The notes under the pieces are model-generated. The model did no database searches and had not been told where the DNA came from. It was given only the letters and a program-made list of their open reading frames with translations. A DNA stretch of 64,000 bases. Source: Candidatus Gastranaerophilales bacterium (GTDB taxonomy: Bacteria; Cyanobacteriota; Vampirovibrionia; Gastranaerophilales; Gastranaerophilaceae). The position numbers and the translations under genes are program-made. Below are positions 24,846 to 32,073 of the stretch, one piece after another. The stretch spans positions 1 through 64,000 of the forward strand of contig JAEEHV010000006.1 of NCBI GenBank assembly GCA_016280955.1, given 5' to 3'. Within the stretch, counting starts at the first letter, position 1, and every line of letters begins with the position of its first letter.

Positions 24846-25457
24846 ATGGCAACATACTCATATTTAAGGGTCAGTACAGTAGACCAAGATACAGAAAAGA
24901 ACAAATTAGAGATTTTAAAATTTGCTAATAGTAAAAAACTTGGCAATGTTGAGTTTATTGAAGAACAAATTAGCGGAAAAGCAAATTTTAAGAAAAGGTT
25001 ATTAGGTGTATTATTAGATAAAATGCAACATGGAGATATACTTATTGTGCCGGAACTTTCAAGAATAGCACGTTCTATAACGCAAATTTTTGAAGTAATT
25101 GAGATTGTTAAAACCAAAGGACTAATTTTATATTCATTAAAAGAAAATTTTTATAGTAACGATAAATCAATTACATCAACTGTTGCAACAACTATTTTTG
25201 CGCTTGTCGCACAAGTAGAAAGGGATTTGATAAGCCTTAGAACAAAAGAAGCACTTGCAAGTCAAAATGCGCAAGGCATAAGATTAGGCAGACCAAAGGG
25301 AAAAGGTAAGTCAAAATTAGATATACACAAATATGACATTTTTAATTTGCTTGAATTACATGTGCCAAAAACTATAATTGCTAAACAATACAATACTACT
25401 TTAACAAATTTATATAATTTTTTAAAACGCTGTAATGAAACTAATATCAACACCTAA
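24846..25457 (+). CDS. Serine recombinase (resolvase/invertase family)
   Basis: 203 aa. The N-terminal catalytic domain carries YLRVSTVDQD (nucleophile Ser10), VPELSRIARS and the helix QVERDLISLRTKEAL. The short C-terminal region (IRLGRPKGKGKSKLDIHKYD...YNTTLTNLYNFL) is the Hin/Tn3-type HTH DNA-binding domain. Likely a resolvase or invertase rather than a large integrase. It lies in the tRNA-Val island next to a tyrosine recombinase, so it is probably cargo or a multimer/inversion system. AGGA precedes the start. Confidence 0.93.
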   Translation: MATYSYLRVSTVDQDTEKNKLEILKFANSKKLGNVEFIEEQISGKANFKKRLLGVLLDKMQHGDILIVPELSRIARSITQIFEVIEIVKTKGLILYSLKENFYSNDKSITSTVATTIFALVAQVERDLISLRTKEALASQNAQGIRLGRPKGKGKSKLDIHKYDIFNLLELHVPKTIIAKQYNTTLTNLYNFLKRCNETNINT

Positions 25458-25521
25458 ATCAAAACTTTTAATTAAAATATAGGGATAAAGATAAAAGGGA
25501 AACTCAGCGAAAGGTAATTAA

Positions 25522-25734
25522 ATGGCAACATTAGAAGATGTTAAAAGACAAAAACAGCAAGAAAATGACAGATACCAAAGGGCTATAAACAGTTTAGACC
25601 AGCAAAAAGCAAGTGAAAAAAGCAGACACCAAAGACAAATTGAATATTTAAATGCACAAATTGAACGTATTAAACAACAAAATCAGCAGTTAGAAAGCGA
25701 TAATAATATCTTAAATATTGCAATTGGTAATTAA
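25522..25734 (+). CDS. Small coiled-coil protein, 70 aa
   Basis: The protein is almost entirely Gln/Glu/Lys/Arg-rich heptad sequence (RQIEYLNAQIERIKQQNQQL), predicted to be one long coiled coil. It may be a structural or regulatory partner of the adjacent recombinases. It sits between the serine and the tyrosine recombinase in the same direction, with GAAAGG upstream. Family unknown. Confidence 0.6.
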   Translation: MATLEDVKRQKQQENDRYQRAINSLDQQKASEKSRHQRQIEYLNAQIERIKQQNQQLESDNNILNIAIGN

Positions 25735-25837
25735 ACTTATTTTATATCAGCCAAAGAAAAATCTTCGCCTAATTCTTTATTCACTTCATTAATTAACTAA
25801 TTACTCAAAAACCAATCCAATAATAGATGTAAAAAAA

Positions 25838-26458
25838 TTGCGTGTGATAAATAAAATGGAAAGGCATTTATCAAAAGACGAAGAGCAAAGAATGTACAAA
25901 GTTTGTGAGGGCGATTATTCATTCATGCAACTTCCTATTACAGAAATAGAAAAACTCAAACGTAAATATGGTAGTGAACACGCCTATCTTAAACAGATAC
26001 TAATAATGGCATTAAATACAGGCATGAGAAAAGGTGAAATACTAAATTTAACGTGGGATTGCGTTGATTTCGAGAAAAATGAAATCTCTGCTCTTAATAC
26101 AAAAAACAGAAAGAAAAATGTTATTCCAATGAGTAATAGATTACGTGAAACACTTATAGAAATGCATGAGCAAAGAGAAAATAATAAATATGTTTTTACA
26201 AATCCATGGACAGGAAACAAATATAACGACATCAAAAGAACATTCAAAACTGTATGTAAATTAGCTGATGTTAAAAACATGCGTTTCCATGATTTGAGAC
26301 ATACCGCAGCAACAAGGATGGTGGACGCAGGTATTCAGTTGCCTGTAGTTAAACAAATTCTTAACCATGCAAACATACAGACAACCATGAGATATGCTCA
26401 CACTATGCGTGAACAGGAAGTCTCAGCAGTTGAAGCTCTTGCAAATTACAATAATTAA
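25838..26458 (+). CDS. Tyrosine recombinase catalytic domain, N-terminally truncated
   Basis: 206 aa; the catalytic domain of a phage-type integrase only. Seen: first Arg in NTGMRKGEI, HDLRHTAATRM (HxxR), LNHANI, and the nucleophile Tyr in TTMRYAHT. The start is a TTG or ATG 25856; the frame stays open 45-50 bp upstream (NPIIDVKKLRV), then meets a stop. The N-terminal SAM-like core-binding and arm-binding domains (~150 aa) are missing, so it is probably a 5'-truncated remnant. It sits directly left of the tRNA-Val attachment site, where the element's integrase is expected. Confidence 0.8.
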   Translation: MRVINKMERHLSKDEEQRMYKVCEGDYSFMQLPITEIEKLKRKYGSEHAYLKQILIMALNTGMRKGEILNLTWDCVDFEKNEISALNTKNRKKNVIPMSNRLRETLIEMHEQRENNKYVFTNPWTGNKYNDIKRTFKTVCKLADVKNMRFHDLRHTAATRMVDAGIQLPVVKQILNHANIQTTMRYAHTMREQEVSAVEALANYNN

Positions 26459-26504
26459 TTTGCCCCATTTAGCCCAACATATCCTAATTGCTTATACTGA
26501 CTTA

Positions 26505-26523
26505 TTACACAAGATTTACACAA
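26505..26523 (+). repeat. Two TTACACAA boxes at the right element end
   Basis: TTACACAA at 26505-26512 and 26516-26523, 11 bp apart, same orientation as the four boxes near the left end. The longer string TTACACAAGAT is shared exactly with 20977-20987. Confidence 0.6.
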
Positions 26524-26552
26524 AAGAAAAATTTTTGGAAATTTTGCAACAA

Positions 26553-26580
26553 AAAAGCAAGGTGTGAAACCCTTGCTATT
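26553..26580 (-). terminator. tRNA-Val terminator
   Basis: AGCAAGG (26556-26562)/CCTTGCT (26571-26577) hairpin. On the minus strand it is followed by TTTTTTG and lies 15-20 bp after the tRNA 3' end. Confidence 0.75.
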
Positions 26581-26592
26581 ATTGTCTTTTAA

Positions 26593-26639
26593 TATGGTGG
26601 GCGTTAGAAGACTCGAACTTCTGACCCTCTCCTTGTAAG
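26593..26639 (-). repeat. Right element junction (47-bp tRNA-Val direct repeat)
   Basis: Part of the intact tRNA gene; base-for-base identical with 20811-20857. Confidence 0.9.
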
Positions 26640-26670
26640 GGAGACGCTCTACCAACTGAGCTAAACGCCC
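26595..26670 (-). tRNA. tRNA-Val (UAC)
   Basis: 76 nt with encoded CCA. Acceptor GGGCGTT pairs with AACGCCC, discriminator A. The D-arm has TAGCTCAGTTGGTAGAGC, the anticodon loop is CTTACAA (anticodon UAC), and the T-arm is AGAAGTTCGAGTCTTCT. The 3' half is the integration target of the neighbouring element, which restored the full gene. Confidence 0.97.
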
Positions 26671-26829
26671 TTATTGCCTTCTTTTTGTTCGGCAATTTTT
26701 ATACTATATTAAACATATTTTAATGTCAACAATTTTATATTATTTTCAATTGTTAACTTTTAAAAAGAAATAGTGTACAAAATACATTTTTTATTGTATA
26801 ATTATTATGTTATTAAACGGAGGCTTTGC

Positions 26830-27576
26830 ATGATTAATATTGCAGTTTGCGGAGCAAACGGCAGAATGGGGCAAGAAGTTATCAAAGCAGTTAATGCTCA
26901 GGATGACATGTGTGTAGTTGCAAGAATTGATATTAATAATGGCGAATTTGCAACAATCAAAGATGCTATAGATTCTGTTAATGTTGACATGCTTATTGAC
27001 TTTACACAGCCTGATTCAATTTATGAAAATGCTTTATTTTGTCTCAGTAACAATATAAATATAATTATCGGAACTACCGGTTTAAAAGATCAACAAATTG
27101 ATGAATTAAAATCTCTTGCTGAAAAAAATAAATTAGGTTGTATAATTGCACCAAACTTTTCTACCGGTGCGGTTTTAATGATGAAATTTGCTCAGATTGC
27201 AGCTAAATACTTCAATAATGCTGAAATAATTGAACTTCATCACAATCAAAAAAAGGATGCTCCGTCAGGTACTGCTGTTAAAACAGCTGCATTAATGGCT
27301 GAAGTTAATGAAAACTTTACTTCAGGTAATTGTAATGAATCCGAATCAATAGATGGTGCCAGAGGAGCAGTAACATACAATAATATTCATATTCATTCCG
27401 TTCGCATGCCGGGTTTTATGGCTTCTCAGGAAGTGATTTTCGGCTCAAGCGGACAAACACTCAGAATAAAACATGATTCAACAGACAGAGAATGTTATAT
27501 GCCGGGTGTACTTCTTGCAGTCAGATACATAGACAAAAATAAGAATTTTGTTTACGGACTTGATAATATATTATAA
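26830..27576 (+). CDS. dapB: 4-hydroxy-tetrahydrodipicolinate reductase
   Basis: ATG 26830 follows GGAGG; the frame is open further upstream but without a start site. 248 aa: N-terminal NAD(P)-binding domain (INIAVCGANGRMGQEVI, GTTGL), the catalytic segment ELHHNQKKDAPSGTA with the conserved His-His and Lys, and the C-terminal tetramerisation part. It reduces the DapA product in lysine/diaminopimelate synthesis. It is followed 15 bp later by asd, an earlier pathway step, in the same operon. Confidence 0.96.
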   Translation: MINIAVCGANGRMGQEVIKAVNAQDDMCVVARIDINNGEFATIKDAIDSVNVDMLIDFTQPDSIYENALFCLSNNINIIIGTTGLKDQQIDELKSLAEKNKLGCIIAPNFSTGAVLMMKFAQIAAKYFNNAEIIELHHNQKKDAPSGTAVKTAALMAEVNENFTSGNCNESESIDGARGAVTYNNIHIHSVRMPGFMASQEVIFGSSGQTLRIKHDSTDRECYMPGVLLAVRYIDKNKNFVYGLDNIL

Positions 27577-27591
27577 AAATAAGGAACAAAC

Positions 27592-28614
27592 ATGAAAAAA
27601 CCAAGAATAGCAGTGTTAGGTGCGACAGGGGTTGTAGGCAGAGAAATATTAAAGATTACCGATGAACTTGGTGTTGAGTTTGAATCTATCAGATTTCTTT
27701 CAAGTGCAAAAAGTGCAGGTTCTACACTTAATTTTCAGGGTAAAGATTATACTGTTGAAGAAGCTGTTCCTGAGATATTTGATGATGTTGATATTGTTAT
27801 GGCATCTGCCGGAGGCTCTACAAGCAAATATTTTGCTCCGGAAATTGTTAAACGTGGTGCTATGATAATTGATAATTCTTCCGCTTTCAGAATGGAAGCT
27901 GATGTGCCGCTTGTAATTGCAGGTGTAAACGATGAAGATTTAAAGCTTCATAAAGGTATTGTTGCTAACCCTAACTGTTCTACTTCACAGTTAATGCTTG
28001 TTCTTGAACCGCTTAAAAAATACGGTATCAAAACTCTTATAGTTTCAACATACCAGTCTGTTTCAGGAGCAGGACTTGCTGCAATTAATGAATTAAGAGA
28101 AGATACTGAAGCTCGCTTGAGTGGTAAGGCTTTCGAAAATAAATGTTTTAAAAAACCGATTTCATTTAATATCATTCCTCAGATTGATGTATTTTGTGAG
28201 AACGGTTATACAAAAGAAGAAATGAAAGTAGTAAATGAAACAAGAAAAATATTACATCTTGATGAAAACACAAAAATTTCTTGTACAGCAGCAAGAGTGC
28301 CTGTATTCAGAGGTCATTCCGAAGCTGTAGATATTGAATTTAATGAAAATGTATCACCGGATGAAGTAAGAGAAATATTAAAAAATGCTTATGGAGTTAA
28401 AGTTATAGATAATCCTGATAACTATGAATATCCGACAACAAGAGATGCTGACGGAGTTAATCCTGTATTTGTCGGCAGAATAAGAAAAAATCTGGCATTC
28501 AATAACGGAGTTTCTTTATGGTGCGTAGCTGATAATTTAAGAATCGGTGCAGCATTGAATACCGTCAGAATATGTCAAAAAGTTACCGAATGGGGTTTGT
28601 ATAGAGGAAGATAA
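27592..28614 (+). CDS. asd: Aspartate-semialdehyde dehydrogenase
   Basis: 340 aa. Rossmann loop VLGATGVVGREIL, active-site Cys in ANPNCSTSQL, the QSVSGAG motif, and the C-terminal catalytic region with CTAARVPVFRGHSEAVD (His-containing). It converts aspartyl phosphate to the semialdehyde used for lysine, threonine and methionine. It is co-transcribed with dapB. Length is normal. Confidence 0.96.
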   Translation: MKKPRIAVLGATGVVGREILKITDELGVEFESIRFLSSAKSAGSTLNFQGKDYTVEEAVPEIFDDVDIVMASAGGSTSKYFAPEIVKRGAMIIDNSSAFRMEADVPLVIAGVNDEDLKLHKGIVANPNCSTSQLMLVLEPLKKYGIKTLIVSTYQSVSGAGLAAINELREDTEARLSGKAFENKCFKKPISFNIIPQIDVFCENGYTKEEMKVVNETRKILHLDENTKISCTAARVPVFRGHSEAVDIEFNENVSPDEVREILKNAYGVKVIDNPDNYEYPTTRDADGVNPVFVGRIRKNLAFNNGVSLWCVADNLRIGAALNTVRICQKVTEWGLYRGR

Positions 28615-28631
28615 AAGGGAGATATAAATTT

Positions 28632-28829
28632 ATGACAATAGTTGGTGCAATATTACCAAAGCAAATATCATCAATGAAACCTACAAAAAGAAAGGTTATA
28701 AGAACGGTATATACTGCAGAAAAAGTCACTAAATCAATACAAAAAGACGTTCCTGTTGAAACAAGAGGAATTGTTCGTTCTTTATCAGATGCTTGTAAAA
28801 ATTTAAGAATAAGATTAACACAAAATTAA
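28632..28829 (+). CDS. Small basic hypothetical protein, 65 aa
   Basis: Starts 17 bp after asd with a good ribosome site (AAGGGAG, about 9 nt from ATG), so it is probably translated from the dapB-asd mRNA. It is Lys/Arg-rich (KPTKRKVIRTVYTAEKVTKS) with no membrane segment. Function and family unknown. Confidence 0.55.
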   Translation: MTIVGAILPKQISSMKPTKRKVIRTVYTAEKVTKSIQKDVPVETRGIVRSLSDACKNLRIRLTQN

Positions 28830-28881
28830 TTAGTTCTTTTGTTTATAATATGTCAGCTTTAAAGGCATAATTATATAATCA

Positions 28882-29226
28882 TTATTCGTCAACGTCGTCT
28901 TTTTTACCTTCCTGTTCGGGTTCTTTAGCCTTCTTGGTAAGTTTTTCGTTTAATTCTTGTAATGTAATTGATTTATCCATTCGTTTAAGTGCATTTAATA
29001 CGGCAATTTTATAATCAGCATCAGCTTTATTTCTGGGATTATCCATTATATCGCCCATTCTCTGTCCGAGGTAGCCCATGATTACTATAGCAGGTACTAA
29101 GATTATACTTGTTGAATATATAGTGTGAATATCAATCATTCCGACACGAATTATGCAGATTGTACCAAGTACAAGTATTGTAATTGCAATAAATAAATTT
29201 CTTAACGTTTCTGAAAAATAAAACAT
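28882..29226 (-). CDS. Small membrane protein, 114 aa, linked to flhA and a PilZ gene
   Basis: Two transmembrane helices (about 10-28 and 36-53) and a charged, helical C-terminus ending in an acidic tail. No family recognised. It is the last gene of the flhA-pilZ-like operon, starting 11 bp after the PilZ gene stop. A role near the export apparatus is possible but unproven. Confidence 0.6.
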   Translation of the reverse strand: MFYFSETLRNLFIAITILVLGTICIIRVGMIDIHTIYSTSIILVPAIVIMGYLGQRMGDIMDNPRNKADADYKIAVLNALKRMDKSITLQELNEKLTKKAKEPEQEGKKDDVDE

Positions 29227-29237
29227 AATTAACCCTG

Positions 29238-29831
29238 CTATTTTTTATTAATAGATTCCATATTCTTTTTCATGCAAAACTGAACCAAAGTCATCTTATC
29301 AATATTGCTGAGTGACGTAAATCTTCCTGAGATAGTGTAAATTCCTCTGTCATCTTTTTCTACTCTTATAAGTTGATATTTACAATTTATCTCCTGTTCG
29401 TCACTTAAGTTAAGTTTAATTTTATATTCGTTTTCAATATCAATATTTTCTTCCGAACGTATTTTCATACCTCCGGCAGAAATATCAAGAGTTCTTGCTT
29501 TATGTGTTTTATCTCCGTTAATAAGTTCAATGTCTTCGATAAATTTAATACGTGTAAATTTACGTCTTTGTAAAAATCTGTGTTTAACCGGATTCGCTAT
29601 TGTTATTACGTTATTATCGAGCGAACGGATATACGATTCAAAATACAGGTAACCGTTATCAGTTAGGGAATAAAAATCACAAATATGATTTACAAGCAGA
29701 CCTTCCGGCTTATACATTAATTTCATTCTGAATCCGTCCATTGTAACTTCCAGCACTGTTCCTTTATTGGATTTTTTGTAATCCTGAGGTACGATAGTAA
29801 CTGTTTGGTCAATTTTTACAAGCTCTCTCAT
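29238..29831 (-). CDS. PilZ-domain protein, YcgR-like (flagellar brake type)
   Basis: 197 aa. The N-terminal half (about 1-95) matches the YcgR N-terminal barrel. The PilZ domain follows with the cyclic di-GMP signature: RRKFTRI (RxxxR, about 100) and DISAGGMKI (D/NxSxxG). It should bind cyclic di-GMP and act on flagellar rotation or secretion. It sits 31 bp downstream of flhA, supporting a link to flagella. Confidence 0.85.
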   Translation of the reverse strand: MRELVKIDQTVTIVPQDYKKSNKGTVLEVTMDGFRMKLMYKPEGLLVNHICDFYSLTDNGYLYFESYIRSLDNNVITIANPVKHRFLQRRKFTRIKFIEDIELINGDKTHKARTLDISAGGMKIRSEENIDIENEYKIKLNLSDEQEINCKYQLIRVEKDDRGIYTISGRFTSLSNIDKMTLVQFCMKKNMESINKK

Positions 29832-29862
29832 ATTTATCCTTTCATATTAATTATTTTTTATA

Positions 29863-31956
29863 TTATAACTTAACCATACCCAATGTTCTAACTTTTACAT
29901 TCGGACTTATTTCATTATATGCCATAACTGCAATTTGCGGATATGCTCTTTCGAGCAGCATTCTCAACAGTCTTCTTATCAATGAAGAACACAAAATTAC
30001 AGGCTGGTTTCCGGTTGAGTTTATTGCTTTTTCAAGTTCTATATTCATTTTTTCAATCAACTGTCTTGTAATACCCGGATCAATTGTTACACTCTTACCA
30101 TCAGGACTTGCACCTTTTGCAATAGTGTTTTCAAGCTCAGGTGCAATTGTAATAACACATAACTCTCCTGTATCTGCAAGGTTTTGTTTGCAAATATTTC
30201 TGGATAATGCCTGACGTACGTATTCGGTTAAATATACAGGATCTTTGTTAATTTTAGCCTGAACACTCATTGTTTCAAGTATAGTTTTCAAATCTCTGAC
30301 GGCAACACCTTCTTTTAGCAGATTTTGCATAACTAACTGAATGTCACCGATTGAAATATCCTTCATGATATCGTTAACATAATCTTCGGAAACTTCTTTT
30401 TTAAGATTATCAACAAGCTGTTGTACATCAAATCTTGACAAGATTTCTGATGCACACTTTTTAATAACTTCAGTAATATGTGTTGATATTACTGCAGAAG
30501 CAGAAACAACGGTATATCCTGACATTTCTGCGACATCTTTATCCTTTGCTTCAATCCATAATGCAGGAAGACCAAATGCAGGTTCTATTGCGTGAATACC
30601 GTTTATTGATATATTCCCTACAGGATCTCCGGCTGACATTGCAAGAAATCTTTCAGGATACACATCTCCTGATTCAAGCGGTACACCTTTGAGTTTAATT
30701 TGGTATGAATTTGGTGATAATTGTAAATTATCACGTACACGAATTGACGGAAGAATAATACCTAAATCAAGTGCAGTTTGCCGTCTTATTTGTGCAATAC
30801 GCTCAAGCAAATCTCCACCCATCTCAACATTTAAAAGCTGAACTAATCTGTAACCGACTTCAATTTCGATTGTATCGACGTTAAGCAGCTCCATAACACT
30901 TTCTCTGGTTGCTTTGTTACGTTTTTCTTTTTTCCCGAGCTGTTCCTGATGTTCTTGTTCTATAGCTTCAGCCTGCGCATTAACTTCATTTTGAGCTTTT
31001 TCTTTACTCTTTTGGAATGCCATTACACCGGCAATTACTGCTATTGTCAAAAACGGAATAGTAGGCATACCGGGAACTATACCCATGCAGCCAAGTAAAC
31101 CTGAAACTACACCCAATACTCTCGGGTCATTAAACATTTCGTTTTTAATATCTACTGAAAGTGATTCATCTTTACCTGTTGCTCTTGATACAATCAAACC
31201 TGTTGCTGTTGAGATTAACAGAGCAGGAATCTGTGATACCAAACCGTCACCAACAGTAAGGATTGTGTATGTTCCCAATGCTTGAGTTAAATCCATGTGG
31301 AGCTGAATTACACCAATTATCAAACCGCCGACAATATTAATAAGTGTTATTACAATACCTGCGGTTGCATCACCTTTTACGAACTTTGAAGCACCATCCA
31401 TTGTGCCGTAAAAATCGGTTTCCCGTTCTAGCTTTCTTCTTCTTTCTTTTGCCTCTTCTTCATCAATAAGACCTGAATTTAAGTCAGCATCAATACTTAA
31501 TTGTTTACCGGGCATTTTGTCTAATGTAAAACGCGCGGAAACTTCTGCGACACGGGTTGCACCGCCTGTAATAACCATAAAGTTAATTAATACCAGAATA
31601 CAAAATATAACGGCACCGACAACGTAATTACCACCGACAACGAATTGACCGAATGAACTGATTACGTTACCTGCCTGACCATATAATAGAATTAATCTGG
31701 TAGAACTTACGTTTAGACCTAATCTGAACAGTGTTGCAATCAATAGTACCGTTGGAAAAGATGAATAATCAAGGGGCTCTTGTGTATATAAACAAACTAA
31801 AAGAATTACAACAGCTAATGATATATTTATCGTCAAAAGCAAGTCCAGGAAAGGTGCCGGAATCGGAATAACCATCATTACGACAATAATGACCAAGCCT
31901 ATAGCAAGGACAATATCATTGTTCTTTAAAATTTTAGATAATTTTCCGAATTCCAT
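29863..31956 (-). CDS. flhA: Flagellar/type III export gate protein FlhA
   Basis: 697 aa, typical length. The N-terminal half has eight hydrophobic helices forming the export gate ring, with the FHIPEP-family signature ARFTLDKMPGKQLSIDADL near residue 145. The C-terminal half (about 340-697) is the cytoplasmic domain that receives substrate-chaperone complexes. FlhA/SctV paralogues are hard to tell apart by eye, but the linked YcgR-like gene favours flagella. No other flagellar genes lie within the window. Confidence 0.93.
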   Translation of the reverse strand: MEFGKLSKILKNNDIVLAIGLVIIVVMMVIPIPAPFLDLLLTINISLAVVILLVCLYTQEPLDYSSFPTVLLIATLFRLGLNVSSTRLILLYGQAGNVISSFGQFVVGGNYVVGAVIFCILVLINFMVITGGATRVAEVSARFTLDKMPGKQLSIDADLNSGLIDEEEAKERRRKLERETDFYGTMDGASKFVKGDATAGIVITLINIVGGLIIGVIQLHMDLTQALGTYTILTVGDGLVSQIPALLISTATGLIVSRATGKDESLSVDIKNEMFNDPRVLGVVSGLLGCMGIVPGMPTIPFLTIAVIAGVMAFQKSKEKAQNEVNAQAEAIEQEHQEQLGKKEKRNKATRESVMELLNVDTIEIEVGYRLVQLLNVEMGGDLLERIAQIRRQTALDLGIILPSIRVRDNLQLSPNSYQIKLKGVPLESGDVYPERFLAMSAGDPVGNISINGIHAIEPAFGLPALWIEAKDKDVAEMSGYTVVSASAVISTHITEVIKKCASEILSRFDVQQLVDNLKKEVSEDYVNDIMKDISIGDIQLVMQNLLKEGVAVRDLKTILETMSVQAKINKDPVYLTEYVRQALSRNICKQNLADTGELCVITIAPELENTIAKGASPDGKSVTIDPGITRQLIEKMNIELEKAINSTGNQPVILCSSLIRRLLRMLLERAYPQIAVMAYNEISPNVKVRTLGMVKL

Positions 31957-32073
31957 CTCTCCACCAATGTTATTATTGTAACATTAGAGAGGGGTTTATG
32001 ACAAGTTATTAATAATATTTTCAATCATTAAATTGGTATTATCCAAATGTTACAATTTAGATATAATATAATT

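Larger units (their letters stand above)
20811..26639. mobile_element. Integrated element in tRNA-Val, ~5.8 kb
   Basis: It is bounded by identical 47-bp direct repeats that cover the tRNA-Val 3' half from the CCA end to the anticodon loop. The tRNA stays intact at the right end beside the integrase, which is the usual layout. Cargo: Fic protein, STAND-like ATPase with deoxyribosyltransferase-like regions (opposite strand), serine recombinase, 70-aa coiled-coil protein. TTACACAA boxes lie near both ends. No replication, conjugation or capsid genes were seen, so it is a small genomic island or satellite, probably no longer self-mobile. Confidence 0.85.
26459..26829. other. Gene-free interval holding the right element end and tRNA-Val
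   Basis: It contains the two right-hand TTACACAA boxes, the tRNA terminator, the right 47-bp repeat and the complete tRNA-Val gene, followed by AT-rich leader sequence for dapB. Confidence 0.7.
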
